Assembly: GCA_031547885.1 (NCBI GenBank)
Contig: JAVBRO010000001.1
Coordinates: 1 to 64,000 of the forward strand
Source: UBA940 sp031547885
Lineage (GTDB): Bacteria; Bacteroidota; Bacteroidia; Bacteroidales; Rikenellaceae
Length of the DNA stretch: 64,000 nucleotides
Reading direction: 5' to 3'
Shown: in pieces, positions 26,801 to 34,323 of the stretch
How positions within the stretch are numbered: the stretch's first letter is position 1
Layout: each line of letters opens with the position of its first letter
The notes under the pieces: generated by a model
Told to the model about the DNA's origin: nothing
What the model saw: the letters and a program-made list of their open reading frames with translations, nothing else
The model's database searches: none
Program-made: the position numbers and the translations under genes

Positions 26801-29452
26801 CGGCTTACCGGTATAATCGACCATCGCGACGCCGAACTGGTGGGCGCGGCCGGTGGAGAGCTGGGTCTGGCTGGTCTGCGGAGTGTAGACCCCCACGTAG
26901 CGTTCGTAAGGAGATATCGGTATCGAAAAGCCGTCGATGCTGAAATCACCCGACTCTTCGTAAACCCTCGTCACGAAATTGGCCGAAAGCATCCCCGGGG
27001 CCGATTCGCCCATGTCGAAATTCATCGTGACCTGTGCGTCGCCTTTTTCATCGGTCGTGCCGCTCTCATTGAAGTATTCGCGCCCGTCGAACTGTTTCGA
27101 CGGGTCGGTAAAGACATAATTTGCGAACTTGTCGAACGTCGTGCTGCCGTAATTCACCGTCGTCTCGGTCTCATAGCTCAGGTTGCGCGCTATGGCTCCC
27201 TGGAGCCACTCTACATGCATTTCGGCCGTCATCGGCTTGCCGGTAAGCAGGACCTTGCGGTCGCCGAAACCGAACTCTATCTTGAGGCGGTTGGGCTTGA
27301 TGGTCTCGACGCGGATGCGCTTGGTGAAGGTCACGCCGCCCACCTGGACGTCGGCACGCCACGCGCCGGTCTGGGCGTCAGCGTCGGTCGGCATCTCGAA
27401 GGCGTAGAGCCCCATTTCGCCCCTGGTCTGCGTCTTGCGCAGGTAGAGCTGGTCCAGCGGAGTGTAGAGTTCCATCACCACCGGAACGTTCGCCGGAAGG
27501 CTTTTCGCCTGGTCGCCAAGCATGAAACTGAGGTACATCACGTCGCCCGGACGCCACACCCCGCGGTCGCCGTAGATGAATCCCTTGATCCCCCTGCGGA
27601 CCGCCTCGCCCGAAACGTCGAACGAACTGGTGCTGAGTTCACGGCCCGGATCGACCCTCAGATAGGTGCGCTGCTTGCCCTGCGACGCCTTTATGTAATA
27701 GGGTTTCGCATTGCCCGTGTTGAAGTGCACCGTCCCCTTGCTGTCGGTCAGCGACATGCCGATCGACTGCCCCTGGTAGTTGAAGGCCTCGACCGTCACG
27801 CCCGTCTCGGGCATCACCGTCAGCAGGTTGTGGACCATGGCCGTGATCTCGCCCTGCTGTCCGATCTTGGCGACGAGGCCCAGATTGGTCGCGAGTATGT
27901 TGCGGGCGATCTTTTTGGACGTATAGAAGCTGTACGCGCAGGGGTCTTCGCGTTCGCGCCAGTCGTAGCGCGACCAGTCGATGTCGTAATCGTCGTAATC
28001 GTAATAATCGTCATAGTAGTAATATCCGCCGGAGCGGTCGTAGCGCGACACATCCTGGCGGAATTTGACCTCGTCGTCGGCCATGATCTGCTCCTTGCTC
28101 TTCTGCACCACTCCGTCGCACGGATAGGCCGAAAGGTCCTGGCGGAAATCGAGTTCCACGCGGTAGATCGCCCCCTGCTCCACCTCTATTAGCTGTTTAA
28201 GGTCTACGGCATAGGTCTTCCATGCCGAAAGGTCGCCGCCGTTCTCATCGAGCCACACGGTCTTGCGCGCGACCAGGCGCCCCACTCTCGACAGTTCGTA
28301 ACCGCCGTCGAGCTGGTTGACCTGGAGGAACTGCCCGGTGTTCTTCTCGAAAATGCGGGTCACGCTGACCGTCACCCCGCGCAGCCACACCGCCTGGAAC
28401 GGAACGGCAAGTTCGACTCCCTGGGGAATGATGACCCCCTCGCCGACGAACCTCACGGCCGGGACCTCGCTCGATATCTCGATGACCCGGGTCACCTCTT
28501 CGCCCAGCGTTTTGCCTTTGTTGCTGCGGATGTTGGCCGAAAGAACCACCGACACCTTGCCCACGCGGCTGTTGTCGGGATAGAGCCTCAGCTTGTTGCC
28601 CTCGACTGTGACGGTCTCGGTCGAATTGCCCTCGATGTAGGCCAGGCCGTGCATGTTCTGCGTCTCGTCGAGTGCCTTGGTGAAAGTCACCTCGATAAAT
28701 TTCTCTGGATGGGCGGTGTATGCCACGTCGTAAATCCCGAATTCGGCGGCGGTCGGAACGTAGACAGTCAGAAGGTCCTCTTTCGGCACGCCCAGTTTGT
28801 TCGCCCCGACGGAGACGACTATGTTGCGCGGGTCCTTTCCGGCCGTGACCGCAGTCAGCATCATCGAGTGGGTGGTGCCGTCGGAGGTGTGCGTCCACTG
28901 CACGTCGGCCTTCTCGGAGAGCGTGATGAGCGACTCTATCGTCTCGGGCGACTCGCTGTCGGGACTCGACAGGTTCACCAGAATGTCGTATTTCTCGTCG
29001 TTATCGGCGTTGGTCGAGACCTGCGGCGGATCGGCCCTCAGGGCCAGAGGCTGGGTCTCGAAACCGAACGAGAAGCGGCGGTCGGCCCCCTCGGCATCGA
29101 AAAATCCGCCCACATTGGCCGTCACGGTGTATTTCGTGCCGCGCATGAATTCGCCCGCCGGACGGAAAACCAGCGTGCGCGCGTCATCGAAATCCCACGA
29201 ACCCGACACAGCGGGTTTTATCTCCATGCTCTTTTTAAGCAGGTCGGCGGTGCGTTTCAGCGAGTCGATCTCCTGCCCGAAGATGAGGTAGACAGGGGTC
29301 GTGCGCGAAACCTTGCCCGAAGTGAAGGCCTCGACATAAGGGTTGTAGGACGGGGGGGGAGGAGTCCCGTCCGCGGAGGTGGTTTCGGCCTTGGGCTTAC
29401 ACCCTGCAAACGCCATCAGCACGCAAAGCGCCGCGATAAGATTCTTTTTCAT
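23885..29452 (-). CDS. Bacterial alpha-2-macroglobulin lipoprotein
   Basis: Very large (1855 residues) periplasmic protease trap anchored by a lipoprotein signal (VLMAFAGCKPK). The MG macroglobulin domains fill the N-terminal two thirds; the thioester motif CLEQ is present at Cys1403-Gln1406 in FPHGCLEQITSK, followed by the alpha/alpha-barrel complement-like domain (AYWPGGTSTNAWGSVYGMHFLIEA) and a C-terminal receptor-like domain. The thioester is thought to trap attacking proteases covalently. Around residues 470-495 there is a Tyr/Asp-rich stretch of mostly Y and D. It is divergent from pbpC, as in the conserved yfhM-pbpC pairing of many Gram-negatives, where the two are thought to cooperate in defence and repair of a breached envelope. 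Confidence 0.93.
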   Translation of the reverse strand: MKKNLIAALCVLMAFAGCKPKAETTSADGTPPPPSYNPYVEAFTSGKVSRTTPVYLIFGQEIDSLKRTADLLKKSMEIKPAVSGSWDFDDARTLVFRPAGEFMRGTKYTVTANVGGFFDAEGADRRFSFGFETQPLALRADPPQVSTNADNDEKYDILVNLSSPDSESPETIESLITLSEKADVQWTHTSDGTTHSMMLTAVTAGKDPRNIVVSVGANKLGVPKEDLLTVYVPTAAEFGIYDVAYTAHPEKFIEVTFTKALDETQNMHGLAYIEGNSTETVTVEGNKLRLYPDNSRVGKVSVVLSANIRSNKGKTLGEEVTRVIEISSEVPAVRFVGEGVIIPQGVELAVPFQAVWLRGVTVSVTRIFEKNTGQFLQVNQLDGGYELSRVGRLVARKTVWLDENGGDLSAWKTYAVDLKQLIEVEQGAIYRVELDFRQDLSAYPCDGVVQKSKEQIMADDEVKFRQDVSRYDRSGGYYYYDDYYDYDDYDIDWSRYDWREREDPCAYSFYTSKKIARNILATNLGLVAKIGQQGEITAMVHNLLTVMPETGVTVEAFNYQGQSIGMSLTDSKGTVHFNTGNAKPYYIKASQGKQRTYLRVDPGRELSTSSFDVSGEAVRRGIKGFIYGDRGVWRPGDVMYLSFMLGDQAKSLPANVPVVMELYTPLDQLYLRKTQTRGEMGLYAFEMPTDADAQTGAWRADVQVGGVTFTKRIRVETIKPNRLKIEFGFGDRKVLLTGKPMTAEMHVEWLQGAIARNLSYETETTVNYGSTTFDKFANYVFTDPSKQFDGREYFNESGTTDEKGDAQVTMNFDMGESAPGMLSANFVTRVYEESGDFSIDGFSIPISPYERYVGVYTPQTSQTQLSTGRAHQFGVAMVDYTGKPLANQSVKVELFKVEWYWWWDSSGGSLVNYMSRQHLNPVKVETLKTGADGKATFSVTMTDEQWGTYFIRVRDLNGRHTAGVMSYFDWPNSWRRDSEGSDAATKLVFRTDKDTYAPGESMAVTLPSSQGARAIVSIENGTRVLSVGSHECTGGETTIHIPVFTDMQPNVYVNVTLLQPHGLTQNDVPIRMYGIVPVTVTSPQSHLKPVIKAPAEIRPEAKYELTVSEQDGRQMAYTLAIVDEGLLDLTRFKTPDPWEAFNAREALGVSTYDMYNYVLGAYGGRIEQMFSIGGGDEAMDGKKNTVNRFKPVVQFDGPFLLKKGEKRKHSYTMPNYNGRVRIMVVACDGEAYGSAQQTMMVRKPVMLLGTLPRVIGTGEEMDVPATVFATEDGVGDVKVTIACSDNMEIVGESTKTVNFKQMGDKTTVFRVRTKKNSGAGKVTLTASGKGDKSVYETDIEIRSVRRAQVKVTSAIVEAGKTWSENVPLPGADGTNSVTLEVSDIPPVNLSSRLGYLLGFPHGCLEQITSKAFPQLYIKQFVSLTKKQEAEADEAIKETIRRYKSYQTAEGAMAYWPGGTSTNAWGSVYGMHFLIEAEAKGYLVPDALKRTLINNLKLVARKWKGEPSSWYARSEQVTQAYRLYVLALAKSAETGAMNRLREEKSLSATARWMLAAAYAQSGRKDVANQMTSATVPMNDNYNAEYDLTYGSAVRDKAIKLIALVMLDRAQDAANLCREISGDLSSDNWYSTQSTAYALMAISRYVGKYAVDETLKFSYDALGQNGSINSQKHIWSATLAEKAKAGSVAAKVENTGKSTIFVRVITEGTPDQGNETAYANGVTVEVEYAGSGGGLANVASLEKGDNLSSVVTVRNPTPRIMRNLVLTQIFPSGWEILSTRFLDETGDDTAAGVNYQDIRDDRVYSYIDYLPAGRSVTVHLNLAAIYGGHFYLPPVWCEAMYDNTTRANTEGMQVEVR

Positions 29453-29527
29453 ATAAAGTCGATTTTTATTGTTGCCCTATTTAGCGTCCTAATTTAGGAT
29501 TAATTCCTATATTGGCAATGTTTTACA

Positions 29528-29646
29528 CGGTTTAATTAAAAAATAAACCGCTTAAACTGTCAAAATACAGTGTAGTTTCCTCGTCGGACGATAAACCATA
29601 TTGTCCCGCTTAATGTAATTTACATCGTCCTCGCTCGGAATGACAT
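29528..29646. repeat. A2M-pbpC intergenic hairpins
   Basis: CGGTTT...AAACCG around 29528-29550 forms a small AT-rich hairpin. 29577-29646 is a long conserved-end hairpin variant (CCTCGTCG...CTCGCTCGGAATGACA) with GACGAT/ATCGTC inner arms. No clear promoter was found in this divergent gap. Confidence 0.55.
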
Positions 29647-29662
29647 TCGATATCAACTACCC

Positions 29663-29690
29663 ATGACTCATAACTCATGACTCATGACTC
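29663..29690. repeat. Tandem heptamer repeat (ATGACTC) containing the pbpC start
   Basis: Four 7-bp units, three of them ATGACTC and one ATAACTC. The repeat supplies three ATGs; the one at 29677 is in frame with pbpC. Confidence 0.8.
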
Positions 29691-32061
29691 TTTAAAACGG
29701 TTTTTCCGGCGACGCTGGGTGCGTGCGGCAGGCATTTGTCTGGCCGTGCTGCTGGCGGCGTGGCTCGTCATGCTGGCCGTCGTCCCGCGGAAACTGTTCG
29801 ACGATCCGACATCGACCCTGCTCTATTCGCGCGAAGGAGAATTGCTCTCGGCGCGCATCGCGGCGGACGGTCAGTGGCGGTTCCCCGAGTCGGACTCCCT
29901 GCCCGCGAAATTCGTCACATGCCTTATCCAGTATGAGGACAGGCGCTTCCTGTGGCATCCCGGGATCGATCCCGCGGCGGTCGGACGCGCCATCGTAAGG
30001 AATGTGCGTTCGGGAGAGGTGGTCAGCGGGGGGAGTACCCTTACGATGCAGCTCGCTCGAATCGCGCGCGGAAACCGCGACCGCAATATGCGCCAGAAAG
30101 CCGTCGAGGCCATGTGGGCGCTCCATATCGAGACCACCCATTCCAAAAATCGGATACTGCGGCTCTACGCATCCCATGCGCCGTTCGGGGGCAACGTCGT
30201 GGGGTTGGAAGCCGCGTCGTGGCGCTGGTTCGGGCGGAGTCCTTTCGACCTTTCGTGGGCCGAGAGCGCAATGCTGGCCGTGCTGCCCAACTCGCCCGCC
30301 CTCATCCACCCCGGACGCAACCGCGAAGCGCTTCTGGAAAAACGCAACCGCCTGCTTCATACACTTGCAGAGCGCGGCGTCATCGATGAACTGGAGTGCG
30401 GACTCGCCTGCGAAGAACCGCTTCCGGACGAGCCTGTGCCCCTGCCCGATTTCGCGCCGCACCTGCTCGAAAAGATGGGTCAGAGGGGAGAACGGTCGGT
30501 TTCGTCGGTGAGGTATAACATGCAGAGGCAGGTGCAGGCGCTGGTGAACCGCTACGGGAGCCAATACGCCGCTAACCAGATCTACAACATCGCCGCAGTA
30601 GTCGCCGACATCGAAACGGGCGAGGTGCTGGCATACGCCGGCAACGTCACCGGACGGGAAGTCCAGACGCACGGGGAAAGCGTCGATATCATTATTTCAG
30701 AGCGCAGTACGGGCAGCCTGCTCAAGCCGCTCCTCTACGCAGGGATGCTCGACGACGGCCTGATCCTGCCCGGAACGCTCATTCCGGACACACCGCTCAA
30801 TATCAATGGTTTCGCGCCCAACAACTACGACAAGACATTTCACGGCGCGGTTCCGGCCCACGCAGCCATATCGCGCTCGCTGAACGTGCCGCTGGTGAGG
30901 ATGCTTTCGCAGTACAACACGGGGCGTTTCATGTCGCTGCTGCGCTCGTGCGGGATGACAACCCTGCGCCGGAGCGAGGACCATTACGGCGCGTCGATAA
31001 TCCTGGGCGGTGCGGAAGGCACTCTGTGGGATATGGCCGGAATGTACGCCTCGATGGCGCGCGTGCTGAACCATTTCGGGCCGCAGAGCGGACTCTACAA
31101 CCACGGGGATATCCATCCGCTGACGGTGCGCGCGGCCGAAGAGAAAAGGCCGATAAGCTCGGTTGGCGACAAACGCCTCGGTTCGCGTCCTGTGCTTTCG
31201 GCGGCGGGAATATGGTCGGCTTTCGAGGCGATGTCGGCCCTCAACCGTCCGGAAGAGGAGGCCGAGTGGCAGCATTTTTCGTCGATGAAGCGCATCGCGT
31301 GGAAGACCGGGACCAGTTACGGCGCGCGCGACGCATGGTCTATCGGGGTGACGCCGCGGTATGTGGTGGGGGTGTGGGTAGGCAACGCTTCGGGCGAGGG
31401 ACGCGCGGGGCTGACCGGAGTATCCGCCGCCGCGCCCGTGATGTTCGACATATTCTCGATGCTGCCGTCGTCCGGATGGTTCGAGACGCCGTACGATGAA
31501 CTGGTGCAGACGGCCGTCTGCCGCCGCAGCGGTTATAAGGCATCGGATATCTGCGACCCGGTCGACACGCTGCTAGTCCCGCGCGCGGGCGTCGAAACCG
31601 CTGTCTGCCCGTTCCACCGGCTGGTGCACCTCTCGCCCGACGGACGGTGGCGCGTCAACAGTTCGTGCGAGGACGTGGACCGCATGGTGACGCGCCCGTG
31701 GTTCGTGCTGCCGCCGGGACAGGAGTATTATTACAGAAGCCACAACCCCGACTACGCCGTCATGCCGCCCGTGAAACCCGGATGCCGCGACATCGCCGAA
31801 AGCATCGAGATAGTCTATCCCGAACACGGCTCCGAGGTCTTCCTGCCCCGCGGACTCTCGGGAGACAGGGAGCATATCGTCTTCGCGGCGGCCCACTCCG
31901 ACCGCGACGCTACCCTGTTCTGGTATCTGGACGGGGAGTTTCTGGGCGAGACGCGCGGGACCCACCGCATGGCCTGCATACCGGCCGAAGGCGCACACAT
32001 CCTGACCGTTACCGACGCAGGGGGCAACCGGCGGGGGGCGCAGTTCACCGTAAAGCAATAA
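29677..32061 (+). CDS. pbpC: Penicillin-binding protein 1C
   Basis: Bifunctional peptidoglycan synthase of 794 residues anchored by one N-terminal transmembrane helix (about 17-36). The glycosyltransferase-51 domain has catalytic Glu87 in QYEDRRFLWHPGID and GGSTLTMQLAR at about 118-128. The transpeptidase domain has Ser347-L-L-Lys350 in STGSLLKP, SRSLN and the KTG motif at Lys543 in WKTGTSYG. The C-terminal BiPBP_C domain is present (YPEHGSEVFLPRGL to the end). The start lies within a tandem ATGACTC repeat offering three ATGs; only 29677 is in frame. Divergent pairing with the alpha-2-macroglobulin gene is a conserved arrangement. Confidence 0.94.
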   Translation: MTHDSLKRFFRRRWVRAAGICLAVLLAAWLVMLAVVPRKLFDDPTSTLLYSREGELLSARIAADGQWRFPESDSLPAKFVTCLIQYEDRRFLWHPGIDPAAVGRAIVRNVRSGEVVSGGSTLTMQLARIARGNRDRNMRQKAVEAMWALHIETTHSKNRILRLYASHAPFGGNVVGLEAASWRWFGRSPFDLSWAESAMLAVLPNSPALIHPGRNREALLEKRNRLLHTLAERGVIDELECGLACEEPLPDEPVPLPDFAPHLLEKMGQRGERSVSSVRYNMQRQVQALVNRYGSQYAANQIYNIAAVVADIETGEVLAYAGNVTGREVQTHGESVDIIISERSTGSLLKPLLYAGMLDDGLILPGTLIPDTPLNINGFAPNNYDKTFHGAVPAHAAISRSLNVPLVRMLSQYNTGRFMSLLRSCGMTTLRRSEDHYGASIILGGAEGTLWDMAGMYASMARVLNHFGPQSGLYNHGDIHPLTVRAAEEKRPISSVGDKRLGSRPVLSAAGIWSAFEAMSALNRPEEEAEWQHFSSMKRIAWKTGTSYGARDAWSIGVTPRYVVGVWVGNASGEGRAGLTGVSAAAPVMFDIFSMLPSSGWFETPYDELVQTAVCRRSGYKASDICDPVDTLLVPRAGVETAVCPFHRLVHLSPDGRWRVNSSCEDVDRMVTRPWFVLPPGQEYYYRSHNPDYAVMPPVKPGCRDIAESIEIVYPEHGSEVFLPRGLSGDREHIVFAAAHSDRDATLFWYLDGEFLGETRGTHRMACIPAEGAHILTVTDAGGNRRGAQFTVKQ

Positions 32062-32067
32062 GGACAC

Positions 32068-32090
32068 AATTACGAATTACTAATTATAAT
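32068..32090. repeat. Tandem heptamer repeat (AATTACG type)
   Basis: AATTACGAATTACTAATTAT occupies the gap between pbpC and the small exported gene, the same unit as at 3286. Confidence 0.65.
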
Positions 32091-32106
32091 AAAAATACCT
32101 GAAAAT

Positions 32107-32559
32107 ATGAAGAAACTTGCATTTTTGGCTTTAGCCGCCCTGCTTTGCGCCGCACAAGCGCAGGCTTTCTCCACGGAACAGGAACAAACCGCCGGGATCA
32201 GCGTGCTCGACGGGAGGGTCACGCTGGAACTCGCCGCGGGAGGCGACGACTTCTACTGCATCGGCATACGTTTTTCCGACAACAGCCTGAACCGGGGATG
32301 CGGGACCTACATCGAGATAAAACAGCGGGACGGCTCCTTTCTGTTATATCCGGAAGGGAAACGGTACGCCACCATCGACGACGCGATAAAGGATTTTCTG
32401 GAAGATCTCGTCAGGCGGCATTACGACAACAAGAAGCAGGGCAAAAAAGTGTGGGCGGCGTTTGTTAAGGAGGGCGGCCTGCAGCAGTTCATCGACTTCG
32501 CGGGCAAGGTCATCGACGATGAATTCCTCAACACGCCTTTCAACGACATATATGGATAG
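32107..32559 (+). CDS. Small exported protein of unknown function
   Basis: A 150-residue protein with a clear signal peptide (MKKLAFLALAALLCAAQAQA) and no lipobox at the cleavage site, so probably periplasmic. I do not recognise the family. The mature part is acidic at both ends with two Cys (DDFYCIGIRF and NRGCGTY) that could pair, a beta-rich first half and a helical, charged second half (IDDAIKDFLEDLVRRHYDNKKQGKK). It follows pbpC after 45 bp containing AATTACG heptamers and may be cotranscribed with it. No function is proposed. Confidence 0.75.
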   Translation: MKKLAFLALAALLCAAQAQAFSTEQEQTAGISVLDGRVTLELAAGGDDFYCIGIRFSDNSLNRGCGTYIEIKQRDGSFLLYPEGKRYATIDDAIKDFLEDLVRRHYDNKKQGKKVWAAFVKEGGLQQFIDFAGKVIDDEFLNTPFNDIYG

Positions 32560-32611
32560 TTCTGAGTCTTGAGTTAAGGTGCGGAACAGATGTCCCGCAT
32601 TCATTTTTTAT

Positions 32612-32654
32612 CTGGATTGCTTCCTGCTTCGTTCCTCGCAGTTCGCAATGACGA
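32612..32654. repeat. GGATTGCTTC...GCAATGAC repeat
   Basis: A copy of the second intergenic repeat family lying between the convergent small exported gene and murQ. No terminator-grade stem was noted here besides this element. Confidence 0.6.
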
Positions 32655-32664
32655 TAGCCGATTT

Positions 32665-32687
32665 GTTCACTTTTCACTTTTCACTTC
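32665..32687. repeat. Tandem heptamer repeat (TTTTCAC) reaching into the murQ 3' end
   Basis: About three 7-bp units; read on the minus strand they encode the last residues VKSEK and the TGA stop of MurQ. Confidence 0.75.
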
Positions 32688-33500
32688 GAAGGCGTCGAGC
32701 GCCTTGCGGACGGAGCCGTGGAGCAGCAGAAGGGTTTTCGCCTGTTCGTATTCCAGATCCAGCTCTTCGGCGATCATGCGGGCGCCGCGATCGACCAACT
32801 TCTTGTTTTTAAGCTGCATATCCACCATCCGATTGCCTTTGACGCGGCCCAGGCGGATCATCACCGAGGTCGATATCATGTTCAGCACCATCTTCTGGGC
32901 CGTGCCCGATTTCATGCGCGAACTGCCTGTTACGAACTCCGGGCCGACGACCGTTTCTATCGCTATTTCGGCCGCCTGCGCCACCGGAGAGCCTGGATTG
33001 CTGGTAATGCCCGCGGTGAGGATGCCGTTTTCGCGGGCGCGTTCGAGTGCGCCCACAACGTAAGGAGTCGTCCCCGAAGCGGCTATTCCCACGAGCGTGT
33101 CGAGAGCGTTTATCTTATGCTCCAGAAGCTCTTTCCAACCCTGTTCGGGATCGTCTTCGGCGCCCTCTATCGAGTTGCGCAGGGCCGCATTGCCGCCTGC
33201 GATCAATCCGACGACCATACCCTGCGGCATCCCGTAGGTGGGCGGGATCTCGGAAGCGTCCAGAACACCGAGCCGTCCGCTCGTTCCGGCACCGATGTAG
33301 AAAAGCCTGCCGCCGCGCCACATCCGTTCGACAATGCCCTCGACAAGTTTTTCGATTTGCGGAATGCACTTCCCCACGGCTTCGGCTACGAGTCGATCTT
33401 GCTGGTTAATAGCTCCGAGCAACTCCCCGGCAGTCATCCATTCGAGATCGTCGTAATCAGACTCCCGCTCGGTTATCATGATAATAAAATCGTTACTCAT
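32667..33500 (-). CDS. murQ: N-acetylmuramic acid 6-phosphate etherase
   Basis: Cleaves the lactyl ether of MurNAc-6-phosphate to give GlcNAc-6-phosphate and D-lactate in the cytoplasm. It has 277 residues from MSNDFIIM; longer in-frame starts would lie within the kinase gene. The SIS fold motifs GAGTSGRLGVLDASEIPPTYG and GGNAALRNSIEGAEDD carry the conserved glutamates, and EFVTGSSRMKSGTAQKMVLNMIST is diagnostic. Its ATG overlaps the upstream kinase stop by 8 nt (ATGAGTAA), indicating translational coupling. The last residues (VKSEK and the stop) are encoded by a tandem TTTTCAC repeat, so the extreme C-terminus is repeat-derived. Confidence 0.94.
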   Translation of the reverse strand: MSNDFIIMITERESDYDDLEWMTAGELLGAINQQDRLVAEAVGKCIPQIEKLVEGIVERMWRGGRLFYIGAGTSGRLGVLDASEIPPTYGMPQGMVVGLIAGGNAALRNSIEGAEDDPEQGWKELLEHKINALDTLVGIAASGTTPYVVGALERARENGILTAGITSNPGSPVAQAAEIAIETVVGPEFVTGSSRMKSGTAQKMVLNMISTSVMIRLGRVKGNRMVDMQLKNKKLVDRGARMIAEELDLEYEQAKTLLLLHGSVRKALDAFEVKSEK

Positions 33501-34323
33501 TTGTGTGGTATTTAGCGATCCCATCGATCGGCGATTGTACGATTGTTCCGAGCGACAGTTCTTCCGCCGCGACCGCTTCGGCCAGCAGGTCGGCGAAATG
33601 GAAAGCAATGGAACCTGTGAAATTTATCTTCAATCCGTCGACACCGTACTGCAAAACATTGCGCTGCAGGAACCTGCGGAACTCATTCACCACTAACGAC
33701 CGTACTTCAGGTATGTGACTGTGCGCAGCGATGAACGGGGCGAAACCCGCAAGGAAACGGTTCGGCAGCGGTTGGCGGTAGACACGCTCGATGATATCGG
33801 CCTGCATAAGTCCGTGCGCCGACAGAAATTCATCACGAAGTTCGGCCGGAAGCTGGTTCTTCAGGCAGTCGGCGACAAAAAGCCTGCCGAGCGTCGTGCC
33901 GCTACCTTCGTCGCCAAGGATGTAGCCGAGGGCGGGAGTGTTGGCGGTTATGTTTTCGCCGTCGTAGAGAGCCGAGTTGGACCCCGTGCCGAGTATGCAG
34001 ACGATGCCTGCATCATGTCCGCAAAGCCCGCGGCAGGCCCCCAGCAGGTCGCTTTCAACCTCGATGCGGGCGGCGGGGAAAAATCCGGCGAATATCCCCG
34101 TCATCTCGGGAATCCTGGCGGGGGTGCATCCGGCTCCGTAGAAGTAGAGCGCCGAAACTCCCGTTCCCGTCTCGGGCAGGAGTTCTTTCGCCAGTATCTC
34201 GCGCACGGCGTCGGGCGTAATGTGGTAGGGGTTCAGCCCCTGCGTCGTGAAGGCCCGGCTCTGTGCGCCGTCGGTCAATATCCATGCGGTCTTGGTCGAT
34301 CCGCTGTCGGCTACAAGTATCAT
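33493..34323 (-). CDS. murK: BadF/BadG-type MurNAc (amino sugar) kinase
   Basis: ASKHA-fold kinase of 276 residues in the BadF/BadG/BcrA/BcrD family. The phosphate-1 motif is ADSGSTKTAW at the N-terminus, with the adenosine/phosphate loops LGTGSNSALYDG and GDEGSGTTLG. Relatives phosphorylate N-acetylglucosamine and/or N-acetylmuramic acid at O6; the overlapping murQ makes MurNAc the likely substrate, as in the MurT-MurK-MurQ set described in Tannerella forsythia. The start codon overlaps the transporter stop as ATGA. Specificity between GlcNAc and MurNAc cannot be decided from the sequence. Confidence 0.85.
   Translation of the reverse strand: MILVADSGSTKTAWILTDGAQSRAFTTQGLNPYHITPDAVREILAKELLPETGTGVSALYFYGAGCTPARIPEMTGIFAGFFPAARIEVESDLLGACRGLCGHDAGIVCILGTGSNSALYDGENITANTPALGYILGDEGSGTTLGRLFVADCLKNQLPAELRDEFLSAHGLMQADIIERVYRQPLPNRFLAGFAPFIAAHSHIPEVRSLVVNEFRRFLQRNVLQYGVDGLKINFTGSIAFHFADLLAEAVAAEELSLGTIVQSPIDGIAKYHTNE

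Noticed and set aside
25250..28192. Very long open frame (about 980 codons) on the plus strand opposite the alpha-2-macroglobulin gene
   Set aside because: It is the antisense shadow of a GC-rich gene; its translation is Arg/His/Val-rich with no domain, while the minus-strand protein has a signal peptide, the thioester motif and a full-length family match.
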